Source: Ditylenchus dipsaci (taxonomy: Eukaryota > Nematoda > Chromadorea > Rhabditida > Anguinidae). Taken from it: DNA of 64,000 nucleotides. Made by a program: the position numbers and the translations under genes. Below, one piece after another: positions 10,051-21,867 of the stretch; positions within the stretch are counted from its first letter, which is position 1; every line of letters starts with the position of its first letter. Under the pieces are notes generated by a model. It saw only the letters and a program-made list of their open reading frames with translations, was not told where the DNA came from and searched no databases. The stretch covers positions 62,001 to 126,000 of the forward strand of contig SADC01000171.1 of assembly GCA_004194705.1 (NCBI GenBank), read 5' to 3'.

Positions 10051-10914
10051 GGTTTACAATACCCCCAGCACTCAGGTTTACTTGACCCCCAGCATTCAGG
10101 TTTACCTGACCCCCAGCACTCAGCTTTACCTGACCCCCAGCACGCAGGTTCAACCACACCAATTTTGGCCAACCTTTTCACAAAAATTTTGTTGTTTTCG
10201 TATTTTCAATTTTTGCGTCTTTCTTGTAGTGAAATTGGCCCACATTATTTCTTCGACATTTCTATTCATCATTTTATTCGCTATTTTTGCTGTTTTCTGC
10301 TTCTTTTTGCTTCCGTTGCGTATTGTCTACAGCTTTATAGTATCCTTTCTGCAGATGGCTTTGCGACGCGACGGACGCTCGTCTACGAATAGATGGACAT
10401 TCGTTCAGTTGGACCGACTTTCAGAGTTCCATGTCATCCTTGCCACACTTCGAGCAGCGCCGATTGAGAGAGATGATCCCGTGAGTATCCAAGAAATTGA
10501 GCAAAGCATCACTGTCTTCTGAAAGTCGGTCTAACTGAGCGAATGTCCATCTATTCGTAGACGAGCGTCCGTCGCGTCGCAAAGCCATCTGCAAAAAGGA
10601 TACTATAAAGCTGTAGACAATACGCAACGGAAGCAAAAAGAAGCAGAAAACAGCAAAAATAGCGAATAAAATGATGAATAGAAATGTCGAAGAAATAATG
10701 TGGGCCAATTTCACTACAAGAAAGACGCAAAAATTGAAAATACGAAAGCAACAAAATTTTTGTGAAAAGGTTGGCCAAAATTGGTGTGGTTGAACCTGCG
10801 TGCTGGGGTCAGGTAAAGCTGAGTGCTGGGGGTCAGGTAAACCTGAGTGCTGGGGGTCAGGTAAACCTGAATGCTGGGGTCAAGTAAACCTGAGTGCTGG
10901 GGGTATTGTAAACC
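10051..10914. mobile_element. Snap-back element: 375/397-bp arms, 92-bp spacer
   Basis: Arms 10051-10425 and 10518-10914 are near-exact inverses. The outer part iterates the word CAGGTTTACCTGACCCCCAG four times in each arm. The inner part is gene sequence encoding the start of a zinc-ribbon protein, so both strands carry MALRRDGRSSTNRWTF. The spacer (10426-10517) continues the coding sequence of the minus strand only. Confidence 0.85.
10421..10588 (-). CDS. N-terminal fragment resembling Merlin/ISXO2-like transposase zinc ribbon
   Basis: The frame starts MALRRDGRSSTNRWTFAQLD and continues ALLNFLDTHGIISLNRR, CSKCGKDDMEL before a stop made by the arm junction. A short N-terminal helix followed by L..HG.....R.C.KCG..M.L is what the start of ISXO2/Merlin-type transposases looks like (family knowledge). 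The DDE domain is missing. The start follows a CTGCAG acceptor, with a hydrophobic stretch upstream that is probably intron or leader. It is at best a captured 56-residue fragment. Confidence 0.4.
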   Translation of the reverse strand: MALRRDGRSSTNRWTFAQLDRLSEDSDALLNFLDTHGIISLNRRCSKCGKDDMEL

Positions 10915-11628
10915 TGCTCCCTTTAATTTAAAAAATAATGGAGATTTTTGGAAAAAAACATAGCGAACTGTCCATAGTAAAGTGTCCTCATAGCGAAGTG
11001 TCCTAGCGTCCTTTACGAACTGGAGGAATGCACTTGTCGGTAATACAGCTCTTCGCAAACTCGTATTCAGCAAAGTTGCAACTAAACTTAACCAAAAAAC
11101 TTAACAACTACAGAAAAAAAATTAGATATGGTCATAAAATCATACCCAACTATAACTGACATACACCAAACACAAAGTACAAAAATTTCACACAAAAAAA
11201 ACTTTTTCGGAAAAGCGATCGGTGTAGAAATGATCAGCATCAAATTCTCAGCAAAACGCTATATTTTTAACGAACGGCCTATTCTGTGCTAAAATTGTTG
11301 ATCCCGACTATGGACACTGCTATTAGAAAAGATACACGATGAATTATTTGAGTTTGAAATTGCGCGTTTCGATACAGATAAAAAACCATTTTCGAACATT
11401 GAAAGCCGTCATCTGCTGCAATCATAATATGTCACTTTTGTCCGATTTTTTTTGTAATCCTTTTTGACTCTTTTCCAAATTGTAATGTGTAGTCGAGATA
11501 TTACATCAGGGATTATGAACCAGGATTTGTTTTTGTTTGTATTGTGTTGTCGGTTTCAGTTGGATTATTGTCAACAGTTTTATAGGTTTTGAAGTTACTG
11601 AAGTTGGCTACAATCAAAGTCGCTTATT
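10915..11628. other. Family U upstream region
   Basis: 11297-11628 recurs at 22165-22504 with high identity (from GTTGATCCCGACTATGG to the start codon), so the promoter or leader of family U was duplicated with its first exon. A short 5' intron is suggested by GTCGGTTTCAG at about 11558. 10915-11296 holds nothing recognisable. Confidence 0.4.
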
Positions 11629-12709
11629 ATGGATGCGAATCAGCACAACGTCTCTGGAGATGATGGTGTCGGTGGCAACGACGACCTCGTGGACATTGAC
11701 AAGCTCTTGGTGGACCTCTTTGGAAGTAGCTGCACAGATGACACTTTTTTGCCAACAACTCAAGTAAGCGTTCTCTTTAGTAATTCAAGCAAACTTATGT
11801 GCATCCAGTGAAGTAATTTGTCACATTTTCTAGTGGTCACACCCTCGACAATCTATTTTTGATGGACGCCCCAACGTCGGTCAAAATATATTATCAGTGC
11901 AGTCTACAATTTTCACTGATGATGATCTCTTTTTTGCCTCTACTCCACTTTAATCTGCTATGACGACATTATTACCCTCTGAGATTTGGTGGGACATAGT
12001 CAGAAATTTCAACATTTTGAACTGTGGTAGACTAGTATTTGTTGGAGGAAGGATTATGCCACCTGTAATGCAACATGCAGACCACTTACTGCGAACGATT
12101 GTATTGTAAAACAACTTCTTTCTGATCTAACAATTTGAATTTCAGACCAAAGCAGATGCTTGCAAGTTGCTGCGCAAATCGATTTACAGCATTTTCCTCT
12201 CTGCTCCTGCTCGGAAGTTTACTTCTATCAAGGACCTGGTATGGTTTTCAGATTCAGGGATTAATGCAACCTACGTGAATTTTAAGGTGTCGGTTGTTGC
12301 GGGAATTGTGAAGAATGGTCGCACTGCTCAAAATGCCGGAGGCACAGTAGTCGAACGCTTCCACAGAGTGGTCAGTGACATGAGGGCGACGATGATGGCT
12401 GCAGATGACGGTGAGCAAGATGAGGACTATGTGAGCAATTACCTGCTCTTATATTCTGTTTAATTTTAAAGTGTTCTAGGACAAGTTGGAGGATCTTGAT
12501 GAGGCTTTTGCTGAGGTTAAATATTTGGAAAGAAATGAGGACGTGCGTGCTCAGTTCATTTTCGTCTTGTGGAGCGTGGTAATATTTCAATATTTACTTT
12601 TCTGGCATCCATGCATGTATGCTAATTAGTGAAAGCTATTTGGTTAACATTTTTTCAGTCTTATTTGTTTTAGGTAAAGGACGCTGAAGACACCTTGCCG
12701 AATCCGTAG
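11629..12709 (+). CDS. Family U gene, complete-looking copy
   Basis: The start ATG reads MDANQHNVSGDDGVGGNDD (exon 11629-11763, donor GTAAGC). Later exons are 12146-12430 (TKADACKLLRKSIYSIFLS, then GGTVVERFHRVVSDM, ending DDGEQDEDY), 12480-12578 (DKLEDLDEAFAEV..) and 12674-12709 (VKDAEDTLPNP, TAG). All junctions are phase 0, giving about 184 residues, and AATAAA is at 12761-12766. An extra exon may lie at 11835-12108: after a TTTCTAG acceptor it is open except for one TAA and contains LLPSEIWWDIVRNF, which has the look of an F-box start; that is inference. I do not recognise the protein. It is acidic at both ends. Confidence 0.6.
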
Positions 12710-13330
12710 TACCTGTTATCTCTGCTATACTCGTTACGTTGTAATGTTGTTGTTGTCAAAAATAAAGAAGCTTTTCACGCGTGTTTTACGTAGATGGGAT
12801 GAAGCCCATTATTCATGCATTTTGTATTTGCGCTTTAAGTTGGTTTGAAGTTGCTTTTTTTGCTTGCGGGTTTTTCGTCATTTATATTTTCAAACTGTTT
12901 ATGGTTTCCTTGGCGTGATCTAAGACATTCCGAATTGTATCGTCCGAATCGCCACCCCAATCAGGCGTCCTTTATTAATGGCAAATCAATCCTCGATATA
13001 ATGGCCTCCTTACGGACCGGCCAAATAAGCCGTTACATGAAGAAGCCGTTATGTTGGATGGCCGTTGATCCCGAAGGAGACGCTTAGAAATGCGCGCATT
13101 CAGTTACCTTAGACATAATTCCAGACTTTTGATCGTAATGCATTGCTTGTTTTGCCAAGTCCCATACTGAAAAACACGATGAAACCGTCAAATGGTCCAA
13201 TATCCAAAATGCCCCAAAAACCGTTTTTTAGACCCGTAGTCAAAAATTATCCTTTTTCGATCCTCCGACAGTTTTTTGTCCGTGATGTAGAGCAAAAAAA
13301 TAAGTCTGAGATGCTTTTAATACTATAACA
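12330..13330. repeat. Segmental block A, copy 2
   Basis: Matches 1-2050 minus the 813-bp insertion at 1055, including the family U 3' exons, poly(A) region and the tail ending GTAGAGCAAAAAAATAAGTC. It serves as the empty-site reference for copy 1. Confidence 0.8.
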
Positions 13331-13462
13331 TTGAAAATTGAAAAGCGCCTAAATGAGGGCGCTCAAAACAGTTGGCACCTTATTGAGTACGAACTTGTTA
13401 ACAGCGGAAATTATTCTGACATTCAGATTTGAAGACTGCTGTTAAAAAATTGAAGATTATAC

Positions 13463-13893
13463 TAGGGTGGTGCGGTTACGGTTTATTTTTGGATCCGGTT
13501 TATTTTTTCTCAGACATTTTTATCAAAGATTTGACAGAAATTTTTACATTTTGCGGACCCCTAATACTAAAATTTCTTCTTCTTCAAAATGGGATATTAA
13601 ACGTAGAAAAAAATAAACAATAGTTGCACTAAAAACCCGGTTAACCGAAAGAAATCAGGAAAAAAAACCGGTTAAAAAAAACCGGTCGGTTTTTTTTCCG
13701 ATTTCTTTCGGTTAACCGGGTTTTTAGTGCAACTATTATTTATTTTTTTGTACGTTTAATATCCTATTTTGAAGAAGAAGAAATTTTAGTATTAGGGGTC
13801 CGCAAAATGTAAAAATTTCTGTCAAATCTTTGATAAAAATGTCTGAGAAAAAATAAACCGGATCCAAAAATAAACCGTAACCGCACCACCCTG
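13463..13893. mobile_element. hAT-type palindromic MITE, 431 bp
   Basis: Ends TAGGGTGGTGCGGTTACGG / CAGGGTGGTGCGGTTACGG with the 8-base target duplication GATTATAC on both sides (13455-13462, 13894-13901). The two halves are near-perfect inverses meeting at about 13678, with internal word AACCGGTTTTTTTTA. Confidence 0.85.
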
Positions 13894-13953
13894 GATTATA
13901 CCCCTTGAAGTTAAACATTAGGGGTTTTATCATAAATCTTTTATGGGAACATA

Positions 13954-14324
13954 CAGGGTGGTCCAAGAAATTCCCTGGATTTGAAATGGTCATAACTTTT
14001 TTTCTAGCGCGTTTTTTGAATTTCTGTAAACGCCAAAATGTTTATCTTGATGGGGATTTTTGTTTTTCGGAAAAAAAACATTTTCGAAAATTTTGACTTT
14101 TTTGCCTTTTTCCCCCTATGGTCCAAAATAATCAATCTTGTCATCTTTTAGGACCATAGGGGAGGGGGCCAAGGCAAAAAAGTCAAAATTTTCGAAAAAA
14201 ATTTTTTCCGATAAACAAAAATCCCCGTCAAGATAAACATTTTGGCGTTTACAGAAATTCAAAAAACGCCCTAGAAAAAAAGTTATGACCATTTCAAATC
14301 CAGGGAATTTCTTGGACCACCCTG
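13954..14324. mobile_element. Mariner-like palindromic MITE, 371 bp
   Basis: Ends CAGGGTGGTCCAAGAAATTC and inverse, flanked by TA (13952-13953, 14325-14326). Almost the whole element folds on itself around 14140. Confidence 0.8.
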
Positions 14325-14545
14325 TATCTCGATAAGAGGCGTTTTGTGTCCTTTGTAAATTTATACTGCTATTTTAATGAAATGTCTTTTCTCTTTGATT
14401 TCAGTTATTTCGGCCAGTGGCGTTCGCATTAAATATATTGGTTCGTCTTGATCGTGGATGTTGTTACTATTCTCAGCTTGTGGTAATATTTTACACCCAT
14501 TCTTTTTTGCTCGAAACTTTTATTTTCCATAAATGTTTTTAGGTT

Positions 14546-14841
14546 ATGCCTCCAGAATCCCGAAACTCGATGGCTCATTCTGACTGTAATTGGCGCAAGA
14601 AGTCAACAGCTAGTGAGAATCAGGTGTTCGACGCTAAAGACAACAAATCGTCTGCTACTATTGTCAATGGCGTGACGCTCCTTGTACTTCCTATAAGTAA
14701 GTTTTCGCTGAGGCGTTCAGTTTTGTCAACTTTTGTTCTGTTTTTAGCATGTTCGAAAGAAATAAAGTCAATGGATGCCCAACATGGAATGACGAGGAGT
14801 CGTCGCCTCATATCGAAATTGATTGCCCTATGTTCGAGAAT
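14546..14841 (+). pseudogene. BED-like zinc-finger exon pair (copy 2, damaged)
   Basis: Same exon pair as 2919-3236. Here two bases are missing where copy 1 has AACAGAATCG, so the reading frame leaves the zinc-finger frame, and about 23 bases are absent from exon 2 (after AAAGTCAAT). The splice sites at 14697 and 14747 are intact. Confidence 0.45.
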
Positions 14842-15283
14842 ACGTTTTCTATTTTTCTTTTTCAGCGATCATTTAAAAATTTTAATCCTAGTACATATTA
14901 TCACTCAATGATTTGAAAGTACCCCAATTTATATCTAAGACACACTAAGCATAGACCGTGTTTCATTGATTAAATTTTTTTAATAAAAAATTTTATAAAT
15001 TTTGTTAAAATTTTAAGAATACGCCTAAGAATCTCAACTGGTATTTGAGTGCAAATGCTTTGGCGCATTCTTTCTTTTTTATCTAAATTTTTTACACAAC
15101 ATCTACTTCATGAAAACCTCATTTGGTAGCCTTGAATCTTAGTTATAAGATGGAAATAAAGAAATTCTTTGAAAATTTTAAGAAAAAGGTGCGGCCACTG
15201 CTGACTTTAATGATTGATTTAGCAACCGCAAACAGCCTCCTCATTGTGAATTCAGCTTTAGTGTGTCTATTATAAAAATTATG

Positions 15284-15467
15284 GGCTAAGGTTAAGAACA
15301 AGCACCCCACTCGAGTAAAGAACAAGCACCCCAAAAAAATCAATAGGGGGGACCAAGGCAAAAAAAAAGATGCCTTGGTCCCCCTGTTGATTGTTTTTAT
15401 TTTTTAAATTTTTTTGCCTTGGTCCCCCCTATTGATTTTTTTGGGGTGCTTGTTTGTTACCTGTGCC
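15284..15467. mobile_element. 184-bp element with 8-bp duplication (copy 1)
   Basis: Tips GGCTAAGGTTAAGAACAAGC and GGCACAGGTAACAAACAAGC, inverted; target duplication AAATTATG (15276-15283 and 15468-15475). Block B copy 1 (3827-3835) is the empty site. A second insertion of exactly the same length, in reverse orientation, is at 27946-28129. hAT or Merlin type on duplication length and GG tips; inference. Confidence 0.9.
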
Positions 15468-15477
15468 AAATTATGGA

Positions 15478-16254
15478 CAGTCTAGGCCAACCGACCGGCG
15501 TTATCAACCGGTTGATTTGCCGGTGGGCCACCAGTTGATCACTTTTCTCAACCGGTTGATTAACGGGAAATCAATCGACCGGTGGATGGTCGATGTGGCG
15601 GTTGATAAGCAAAAAATCCCAAACAACCGGTTGATTAACCAGAAAACAATCAACTAGTTGATGGTGGATGTGGTGGTGGAGCACTTTACCTTTACCCCAT
15701 CACTCAATTAACCTTGACCTCCACTAGCAAATCAGCTTGGGAGGCAAAATTTTTTCCATGTTTCAATACCAATATTTTTTTGCATAAAAATAATTAAAAA
15801 TTGCAAATATATTGTTTTTGAGACCTGTTTTTTTAAAATTTCAAAGTAAAAAATTTCAAATTAAAATTTTTTTCGCCTTGTTCCCCCAAGCTGGTTTTCT
15901 GGTGGGGGGTCAGGATTAATTGAGTGGTAAGGGTATATAGATAAATTTAGCCGTAGCAGTTGATTACCGAAAATTTTTTATCAACCGGTTGATCAACCCG
16001 TGGAAAAGACCGAAAATTTTACCAAAATTAACCTATTAGTTGACCGTTTGATCAACCGGTTGATCAACCAAGGACCAATCAACCGGTGGATAGCCGATGT
16101 GGCGGTTGTTTACTGAAAAATCCGAATCAACCGGTTGATCAACCGGAAATCAATCAACCGGAAATCAATCAACCGGAAATCAATCAACCGGAAATCAATC
16201 AACCGATTGATGGTTAATATGGCGGTTGATAAAATCCACGCGTGGCCAAGACTG
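15478..16254. mobile_element. CAACCGG-word element (copy 2)
   Basis: As 3836-4812 but without the nested MITE and with extra direct iterations of AACCGGAAATCAATC at 16140-16205. The word count therefore changed between copies. Confidence 0.7.
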
Positions 16255-16371
16255 ATTATGAACTAGAATTTGTTTTTCTTTGTAATGTGTTGTCGGTTTT
16301 AGTTGCATTATCATCAACGGTTTTATAGGTTTAGCAGTTACTGAACTTGGCTACAATCAAAGTTCCTTAAT

Positions 16372-16572
16372 ATGGATGCAAACCAGAACAATGTCTCTGT
16401 CGATGATGGTGTCGGTGGTAACGGAGGCTCGCTCAATCAATCCATTGTCCAAAACTTTTGTGCGAATATATTTGTTTTTCCACTTTGTTGTTGTTCAGCA
16501 AATGTTCTTGGTGTTGCAGTCAATAGAAATAAAGAACAGAGAAGTAGTGCACAAGGTTTTGCCAAGGTTTAA
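16372..16572 (+). pseudogene. Family U first-exon copy with divergent 3' end
   Basis: Reads MDANQNNVSVDDGVGGNGGS, keeping the ATG GAT start that the 4929 copy changed to ATG TAT. The downstream sequence and stop are the same as in that copy. Part of block B copy 2. Confidence 0.4.
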
Positions 16573-16800
16573 CCACAAGGTTTAAGTAAATAAATTTGAA
16601 TTTGGATATCGGGAAAATTTCGGGATTTTCGAAAAGTGAGCGGTCGGGACACGAGATTTTGAACTTTGAAGCGGCGGGAAGGGGGAACGAGAAAGTGATT
16701 ATTTTCGGGATTCTCAAACCGGGATTCCCGTGGGATTCCTGTCCCGCTGCCAACGCTAGGTTTAACCACTCAGTTTTATTATTACTTTAGGCTAAATTTC
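16557..16800. repeat. CGGGATTCCCG-rich repeat (copy 2)
   Basis: Near-identical to 5103-5360. It differs by single bases such as GGGATTCCTGTCCC. Confidence 0.7.
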
Positions 16801-16979
16801 GGGAGCAGGACAATTGACCGCCTAGACAGGGTACTTGACATAATTTCGTCGGACCAAAAATTCGTCGGCCTAAATAATAAGCAAAAATAAGAAGCAAACT
16901 AAAAATAAGCAAAAGCTTAGTTATATTCTTCTTTTTTGTTCCTTTTTTCAGCCCTTAGTTAAGGCACCCTATAGTAGTG

Positions 16980-17690
16980 CACAAGGTTTTGCCGTGGTTC
17001 CAACTACATTATAAGAAAAAACTAAGCATCTAGCCCGGTTGGCTGGTAAACCGAATTCCAGGGAGTTTTCGGCACGATCGCGTTTTTTTGATTTTTGCAC
17101 ATCGGACACTCAGAATATCGTGCAGATCATGGAAAAAATGCTAAAAAAAAATTCCGGGTCTTTTTAAAAAATTTGGTAAATTGTTTTCGATTTTCGCAAA
17201 AATTTTTGACTTTCTCAATTTAGAAAGTTGGGTTTTGGCCTAAGTGGGCGGGTTTCACATTTTAGTAGGTTAAATCTACATAATATAGGGGTCATTTTGG
17301 TATAAGATGTTGAAAAAGAAAAATCGCACAAAAAAAAGTTTTTTGTGGAGACAAACTCGGTACTCAGGCCAAAAATTGGCCTTTTTTTGACTTCAATTTT
17401 GGCGAATTTTTAAAAACTTTCTTTCGAATTTTAATATATGAAGCCGTGGTTTTTTTTGCCAATTTTATTGCAAGCTATCTGCGATAGCCCCCGCCCAATT
17501 TTCAAGGGCTTCAAAACGGTGATAAAATTAGAAAATCGAGGTATGGCCAAAATCCAGCACAGGCCCGATTTTGGTACAAACACAGGATTTTTTAGTCAAA
17601 ATTGGCCTATGAATTGACTTTGAAATAATCGTGGTTGGTCCTGCACGGAATTCAAAAAATAATGTTCAAAATGAAAACAAATATTGCTAT
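16980..17690. other. No recognised gene
   Basis: Unique AT-rich sequence between block B and the satellite, without coding or inverted-repeat signal that I can see. Confidence 0.35.
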
Positions 17691-17693
17691 TGT

Positions 17694-18720
17694 GTGTAAA
17701 ATCGTGCTGGGAATCGGGTTTGTTAAGACCAAATTTGCGATTTCTGGCACCGAAGTCCCAAAACCCAGGGTGGGTACCACCTGACCAGCTGGTCTCCAGC
17801 TGGAGACCACCTGGATGGCTGAAAAATAAAATTTTCTTCAAAGTAAAAAAAACCTGCCTATCTTATGTAAAATCGAGTGTGGAATTGGTTTTGTTAAGAC
17901 CAAATTTCCAATTTTCCACACTAAAACCCAAAACCTGGGTGGGTATAATCTGGCCAGGTGGATATCCACCTTTATGGCCTAAAAATTATTTTTTTCGAAT
18001 TAAAAAAAAGCCTACATATCTTTTGTAAAATCGTGCGAGGATACGGGTTTGTTATGACCGAATTCCCGATTTCTCACACCGAAACCCCAAAACCAGGGTG
18101 GGTACCATCTGACCAGGTGGATATCCACATGGCTGGCCTGAAAAATTAAATTTTCTTTTAAATTAGAAAAAACATATTCATCTTATGTAAAATCGTGTGG
18201 GGAATTGGGTTTGTTAAGACTAAATTCCCGATTTTCCACACCAAAACCCCAATACCTGGGTAGGTACCACCTGGAAAACCTAATAATTTTTTTTGTCAAA
18301 ATCAAAAACAAACCATGCTATCATATGCAAAATATTGTGGGGAATTAAGTTATTCAAGACCAAATACCCGATTTTCGTTACCAAAACCCCAAAATCGGGG
18401 TAGGTACCTCCTGGTCAGATGGATCCACCTGGATGACCTGAAAAAATAAAAAATTTGAAATTCGAAAAACAAAACGTCCTATCATATTTTAAATTGTGTG
18501 TGGAATTGGGTTTATTAAGACAAAATTCCCGATTTTCCACACCAAAACCCCAATACCTGGGTAGGTACCGCCTGGCCAGGTGGATCCACCTGGATAGCCT
18601 GAAAAATTAAAATTTTTATTTAATTGTAAATAAACCTGCTATGATATGGGAAATAGTGTGGCAAATTCAGTTTGTCAAAACTAAATTTCCGATTTTTCTC
18701 AGCAAAACCCCATGCATCGG
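17694..18720 (+). repeat. Satellite of about 158 bp, seven units
   Basis: Units start near 17695, 17868, 18027, 18187, 18337, 18490 and 18650 with TAAAATCGTGTGGGGAATTG-like sequence. They contain GACCAAATTCCCGATTTTCC, ACCAAAACCCCAAAACCTGG and GGTACCACCTGGCCAGGTGG. Units diverge by roughly 15-25 percent by eye and shorten slightly to the right. Confidence 0.85.
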
Positions 18721-18759
18721 GAAGCTATTTCTTGGATTTGTACATATCCACCTCAATAC

Positions 18760-19170
18760 CTTTTACTGAATATACCTGTTACTGAATATACCTGTTTCCG
18801 AAAGTACCTGTCACCAGAAATACCTGTTATTTGAATACCTGTTACCGTGAAATACCTGTTACCAAAATACCTGTTACCAAAAATACCTATTTACAAAATA
18901 CCTGTTACAGTCGAGTCTCGATGTAACGTACCCCCGGGGACCGGCCCTAGGGGTACGTTAAATCGGGGGTTAATTTGACGGAGTATATTATTGGAAGGAC
19001 CAACCCTAGGGGTACGTTAAATCGAGGGATAGGTTATATCGGGGGTACGTTAAATCGGGACTCGACTGTACCGAAAATACCTGTTACTAAAAATACCTGT
19101 TACCAAAAATACCAGTTACCCGACTTTTACCTGTTACCAGAAATAGCTGTTACAAAGACACCTGTTATCT
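18760..19170 (+). repeat. AAATACCTGTTACC minisatellite, split by a MITE
   Basis: About 14-17-base units of AAATACCTGTTACCA run from 18760 to 18907 and resume at 19069. The insertion at 18908-19068 sits inside one unit. Confidence 0.85.
18908..19068. mobile_element. Pogo-like MITE, word GTACGTTAAATCG
   Basis: Tips CAGTCGAGTCTCGATGTAAC and inverse between TA at 18906-18907 and 19069-19070. Removing it restores the minisatellite unit CCTGTTACCGAAAATACC. The inner constant motif GGGGACCGGCCCTAGGGG is present. Confidence 0.9.
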
Positions 19171-20220
19171 GTCAAATCCGAGGCTTCGAAGAAGCCTCTA
19201 GCACTACTTTAAACACGAAGTGTTCGCTTAACCCCATGTCCTTATAGCTAGTTTAACCACAAGCTTTAAGTTAAATAAATTTGAATTTGGATTTCGAGAA
19301 AATTTCGGGATTTTCGAAAAGTGAGCGGTCGGGAAACGGGATTTTGAACTTTGAACCGGCGGGAAACGGGAACGGGAAAGTGATTATTTTCGGGGTTCCC
19401 AAACCGGGATTTTCGTGGGATTCCCGTCCCGCTGCCAACCCTAGGTTTAACCACTCAGTTTTATTATTACTTTAGGCTAAGTTTCGGGAGCAGGACAATT
19501 GACCGCCTGGACAGGGTACGTGACATAATTTCGTCGGACCAAAAATTCGTCGGTCCAAAATTTCGTCGCGGCCATAATTTCGTCGCGTATGATATTCGCG
19601 TCATTTTGTTAAGTTTCACTCATTGATTCAATTCACTGTCGCGAATCACTAAGCGGCGGTGAATTCATCCACAGGTGAATTCATCCACATTAAGTCCACA
19701 TTAACCCACTTGGATAGTATCCAAACGTAAAGGGCCAAGTGCACCACCCTCAGTTTTTTCTCTGAGCCTACCTTTTTCGCTTTCCTTGATTTTTTTTCAC
19801 ACCAATCCACTGCAATGTGTAGCGTGCTGGTCTTTGGCCTCGAAGCGGCCAAATACCCTTGGTATTGTCGGCGCAAAAGGTGTGAAATAGGCTTTGCATA
19901 CACAGGGGTTCGAACCATCAACCTCGGTTTAGAGAGTGGTGGTGGTCTAGGTGGTCGTCCACCAAAATTTTTTTGCCTTTTTGGGTTCCAATACCTGTTT
20001 TCTGGATTGATCCGGGCATGCTGAAGATGGTTTGATAGGGGTAAATTGCCGTTTTCTCGAGTATTTTTTGAGTTTTGATAAAATCGAGTTTTAGTAAAAT
20101 CAATTGCCCACCTTATTTCACTATTTTCAAACCATCTTCAGCATCCTCGAGTTCGTCCAGAAAATAGGTTTTGGAAAACGAAAAAGTAAAAAAAAATCTC
20201 TCCAGTGGAGGACCATTACA
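19171..20220. other. Mixed repeats, no gene
   Basis: 19252-19490 is a diverged copy of the CGGGATTCCCG-rich repeat. 19505-19590 iterates ATAATTTCGTCGGACC/AAATTTCGTCGCGGCC, as at 23755. 19965-20180 is an inverted pair around CATGCTGAAGATGGTTTGA, also present at 30270. 19900-19925 has a B-box-like GGGGTTCGAACC. Confidence 0.5.
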
Positions 20221-20797
20221 CAACATCTACTTCATGAAAAGCTCATTTGGTAGCCTTGAATTTTAGTTACAAGATGGAAATGAAGAATTTTTTTGAAATT
20301 TTAAGAAATAGTGAGGCCATTTCCGCCTGTAATGATTGATTTAACATCCGCAAACAGCATCCTTATTGTGAATTCAGCTTTAGTGTGTCTTTTATAAAAA
20401 TTATGGACAGTCTAGGCCAATCGACCGGCGTTATCAACCGGTTGATTCGCCGGTGAGCCACCATTTGATCACTTTTCTCAACCGGTTGATCAACCGGAAA
20501 TCAATCGACCGGTGGATGGTTGATGTGGCGGTTGATAAGCAAAAAATCCCAAACAACCGGTTGATCAACCAGAAAGCAATCAACTAGTTGATGGTGGATG
20601 TGGTGGTGGAGCACTTTACCTTTACCCCACCATTCAATTAACCTTGACCCCCACTAGCAAATCAGCTTGGGAGGCAAAATTTTTTCCATGTTTCAATACC
20701 AATATTTTTTGCATAAAAATAATTAAAAACTGCAGATACCGTATTTCTTCTAATTGCCGCCCCGGGTCGCTTATTTTCCGATTGTAAATTTGAAGTA

Positions 20798-20899
20798 CAG
20801 TCGAGTCTCGATTTAACATACCCCCTGGGGACCGGCCCTAGGGTACGTTAAATCGAAGGGTACGTTGAATTGGGGGTACGTTAAATCGAGACTCGACTG
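20798..20899. mobile_element. Pogo-like MITE, 102 bp, nested
   Basis: Tips CAGTCGAGTCTCGATTTAAC and inverse with TA flanks (20796-20797, 20900-20901); same GTACGTTAAATCG word and CTGGGGACCGGCCCTAGGG core as 18908-19068. Confidence 0.9.
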
Positions 20900-21090
20900 T
20901 AATTTGCCACTCCAATAATGAAAGTTTTTATCCTATTTTCAAATTTTTATGATTTTGGGCAGAATTTGAGGCCAATTGTTTGTCCAGGGCAGCCAAATAA
21001 AAAGGAGAGGAAACTTAATATCCGCAACGCGTAGGTTACAGGTTCGACTACCACCGGCTGCACACCATATATTTGATTGGCTCAAATAGA

Positions 21091-21867
21091 AATGTACCAC
21101 CAAATGTGAGAATTTGGCCGCCTTTTTTATTTTTTTGGCCGCCTTTTTTGAATTTCAAATTAAAAAATAGAAATTGGCCGCCTTTTTTTTAAAATTGGCC
21201 GCCTTTTTTTCTTGTCAATTCCTGTTTTTCAAATTTTAGCTTCAATTTGATGGTAATTTTGCTCTTAATGATAGTAAAAATGAAAGCGCAGAATCTGGGC
21301 TACGTACTGATATAAAAAAGGGTGAACTTATAGGAAAAAGTTAGAAAATATAATCAAAAACACCTAGAGGGCTATTTCGGCCTCTATCTCCTAAATGGTT
21401 TTTGTGTAATTTGAACGTTTTTTGAATTACAGCTTTTACAAGTTGGTACTATCTCTTTCTATAATAGCAAATACGAAAGCCCAGAACTTTGGCTACTCAC
21501 TAATTTGAAAAAAGTGTCAACTTGTAAGGTAAAATTCAAAAAATTACACAAAAACCATTTAGCAGGTAGAGGCCGAAATAACCATCTAGGTGTTTTTGAT
21601 TACATTTTCTAATTTTTTCCTATAAGTTCACGATTTTTTCATACCAATATGCAGCCCAGATTCTGGGCTTTCATTTTTGCCATCATTAAAAGCAAAGTTA
21701 CCATCAAATTAGAGCTAAAATTTGAAAAACAGGAATTGACAAGAAAAAAAGGCGGCCAATTTTTTAAAAAAGGCGGCCAAATTCTATTTTTTTATTATGA
21801 ATTTAAAAAAGGCGGCCAAAAAATTAAAAAGGCGGCCAAATTCTCACTTTTGGTGGTACATTTCTCA
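21091..21867. repeat. Long hairpin with iterated GGCCGCCTTTTTT word
   Basis: From TGTACCACCAAATGTGAGAA to its inverse TTCTCACTTTTGGTGGTACA. Arms pair around 21480. The word TTGGCCGCCTTTTTT occurs four times in each arm. An inner pair is CACCTAGAGGGCTATTTCGG / CCGAAATAACCATCTAGGTG. Confidence 0.8.

Noticed and set aside
10043..10778. Membrane protein with leader FLFIILFAIFAVFCFFLL
   Set aside because: The hydrophobic run precedes a CTGCAG acceptor and is T-rich intron or leader sequence duplicated in both arms of the hairpin.
3836..16254. CRISPR-like array of CAACCGG repeats
   Set aside because: Repeats are palindromic, unevenly spaced, present in both orientations at element ends, and the genome is eukaryotic.
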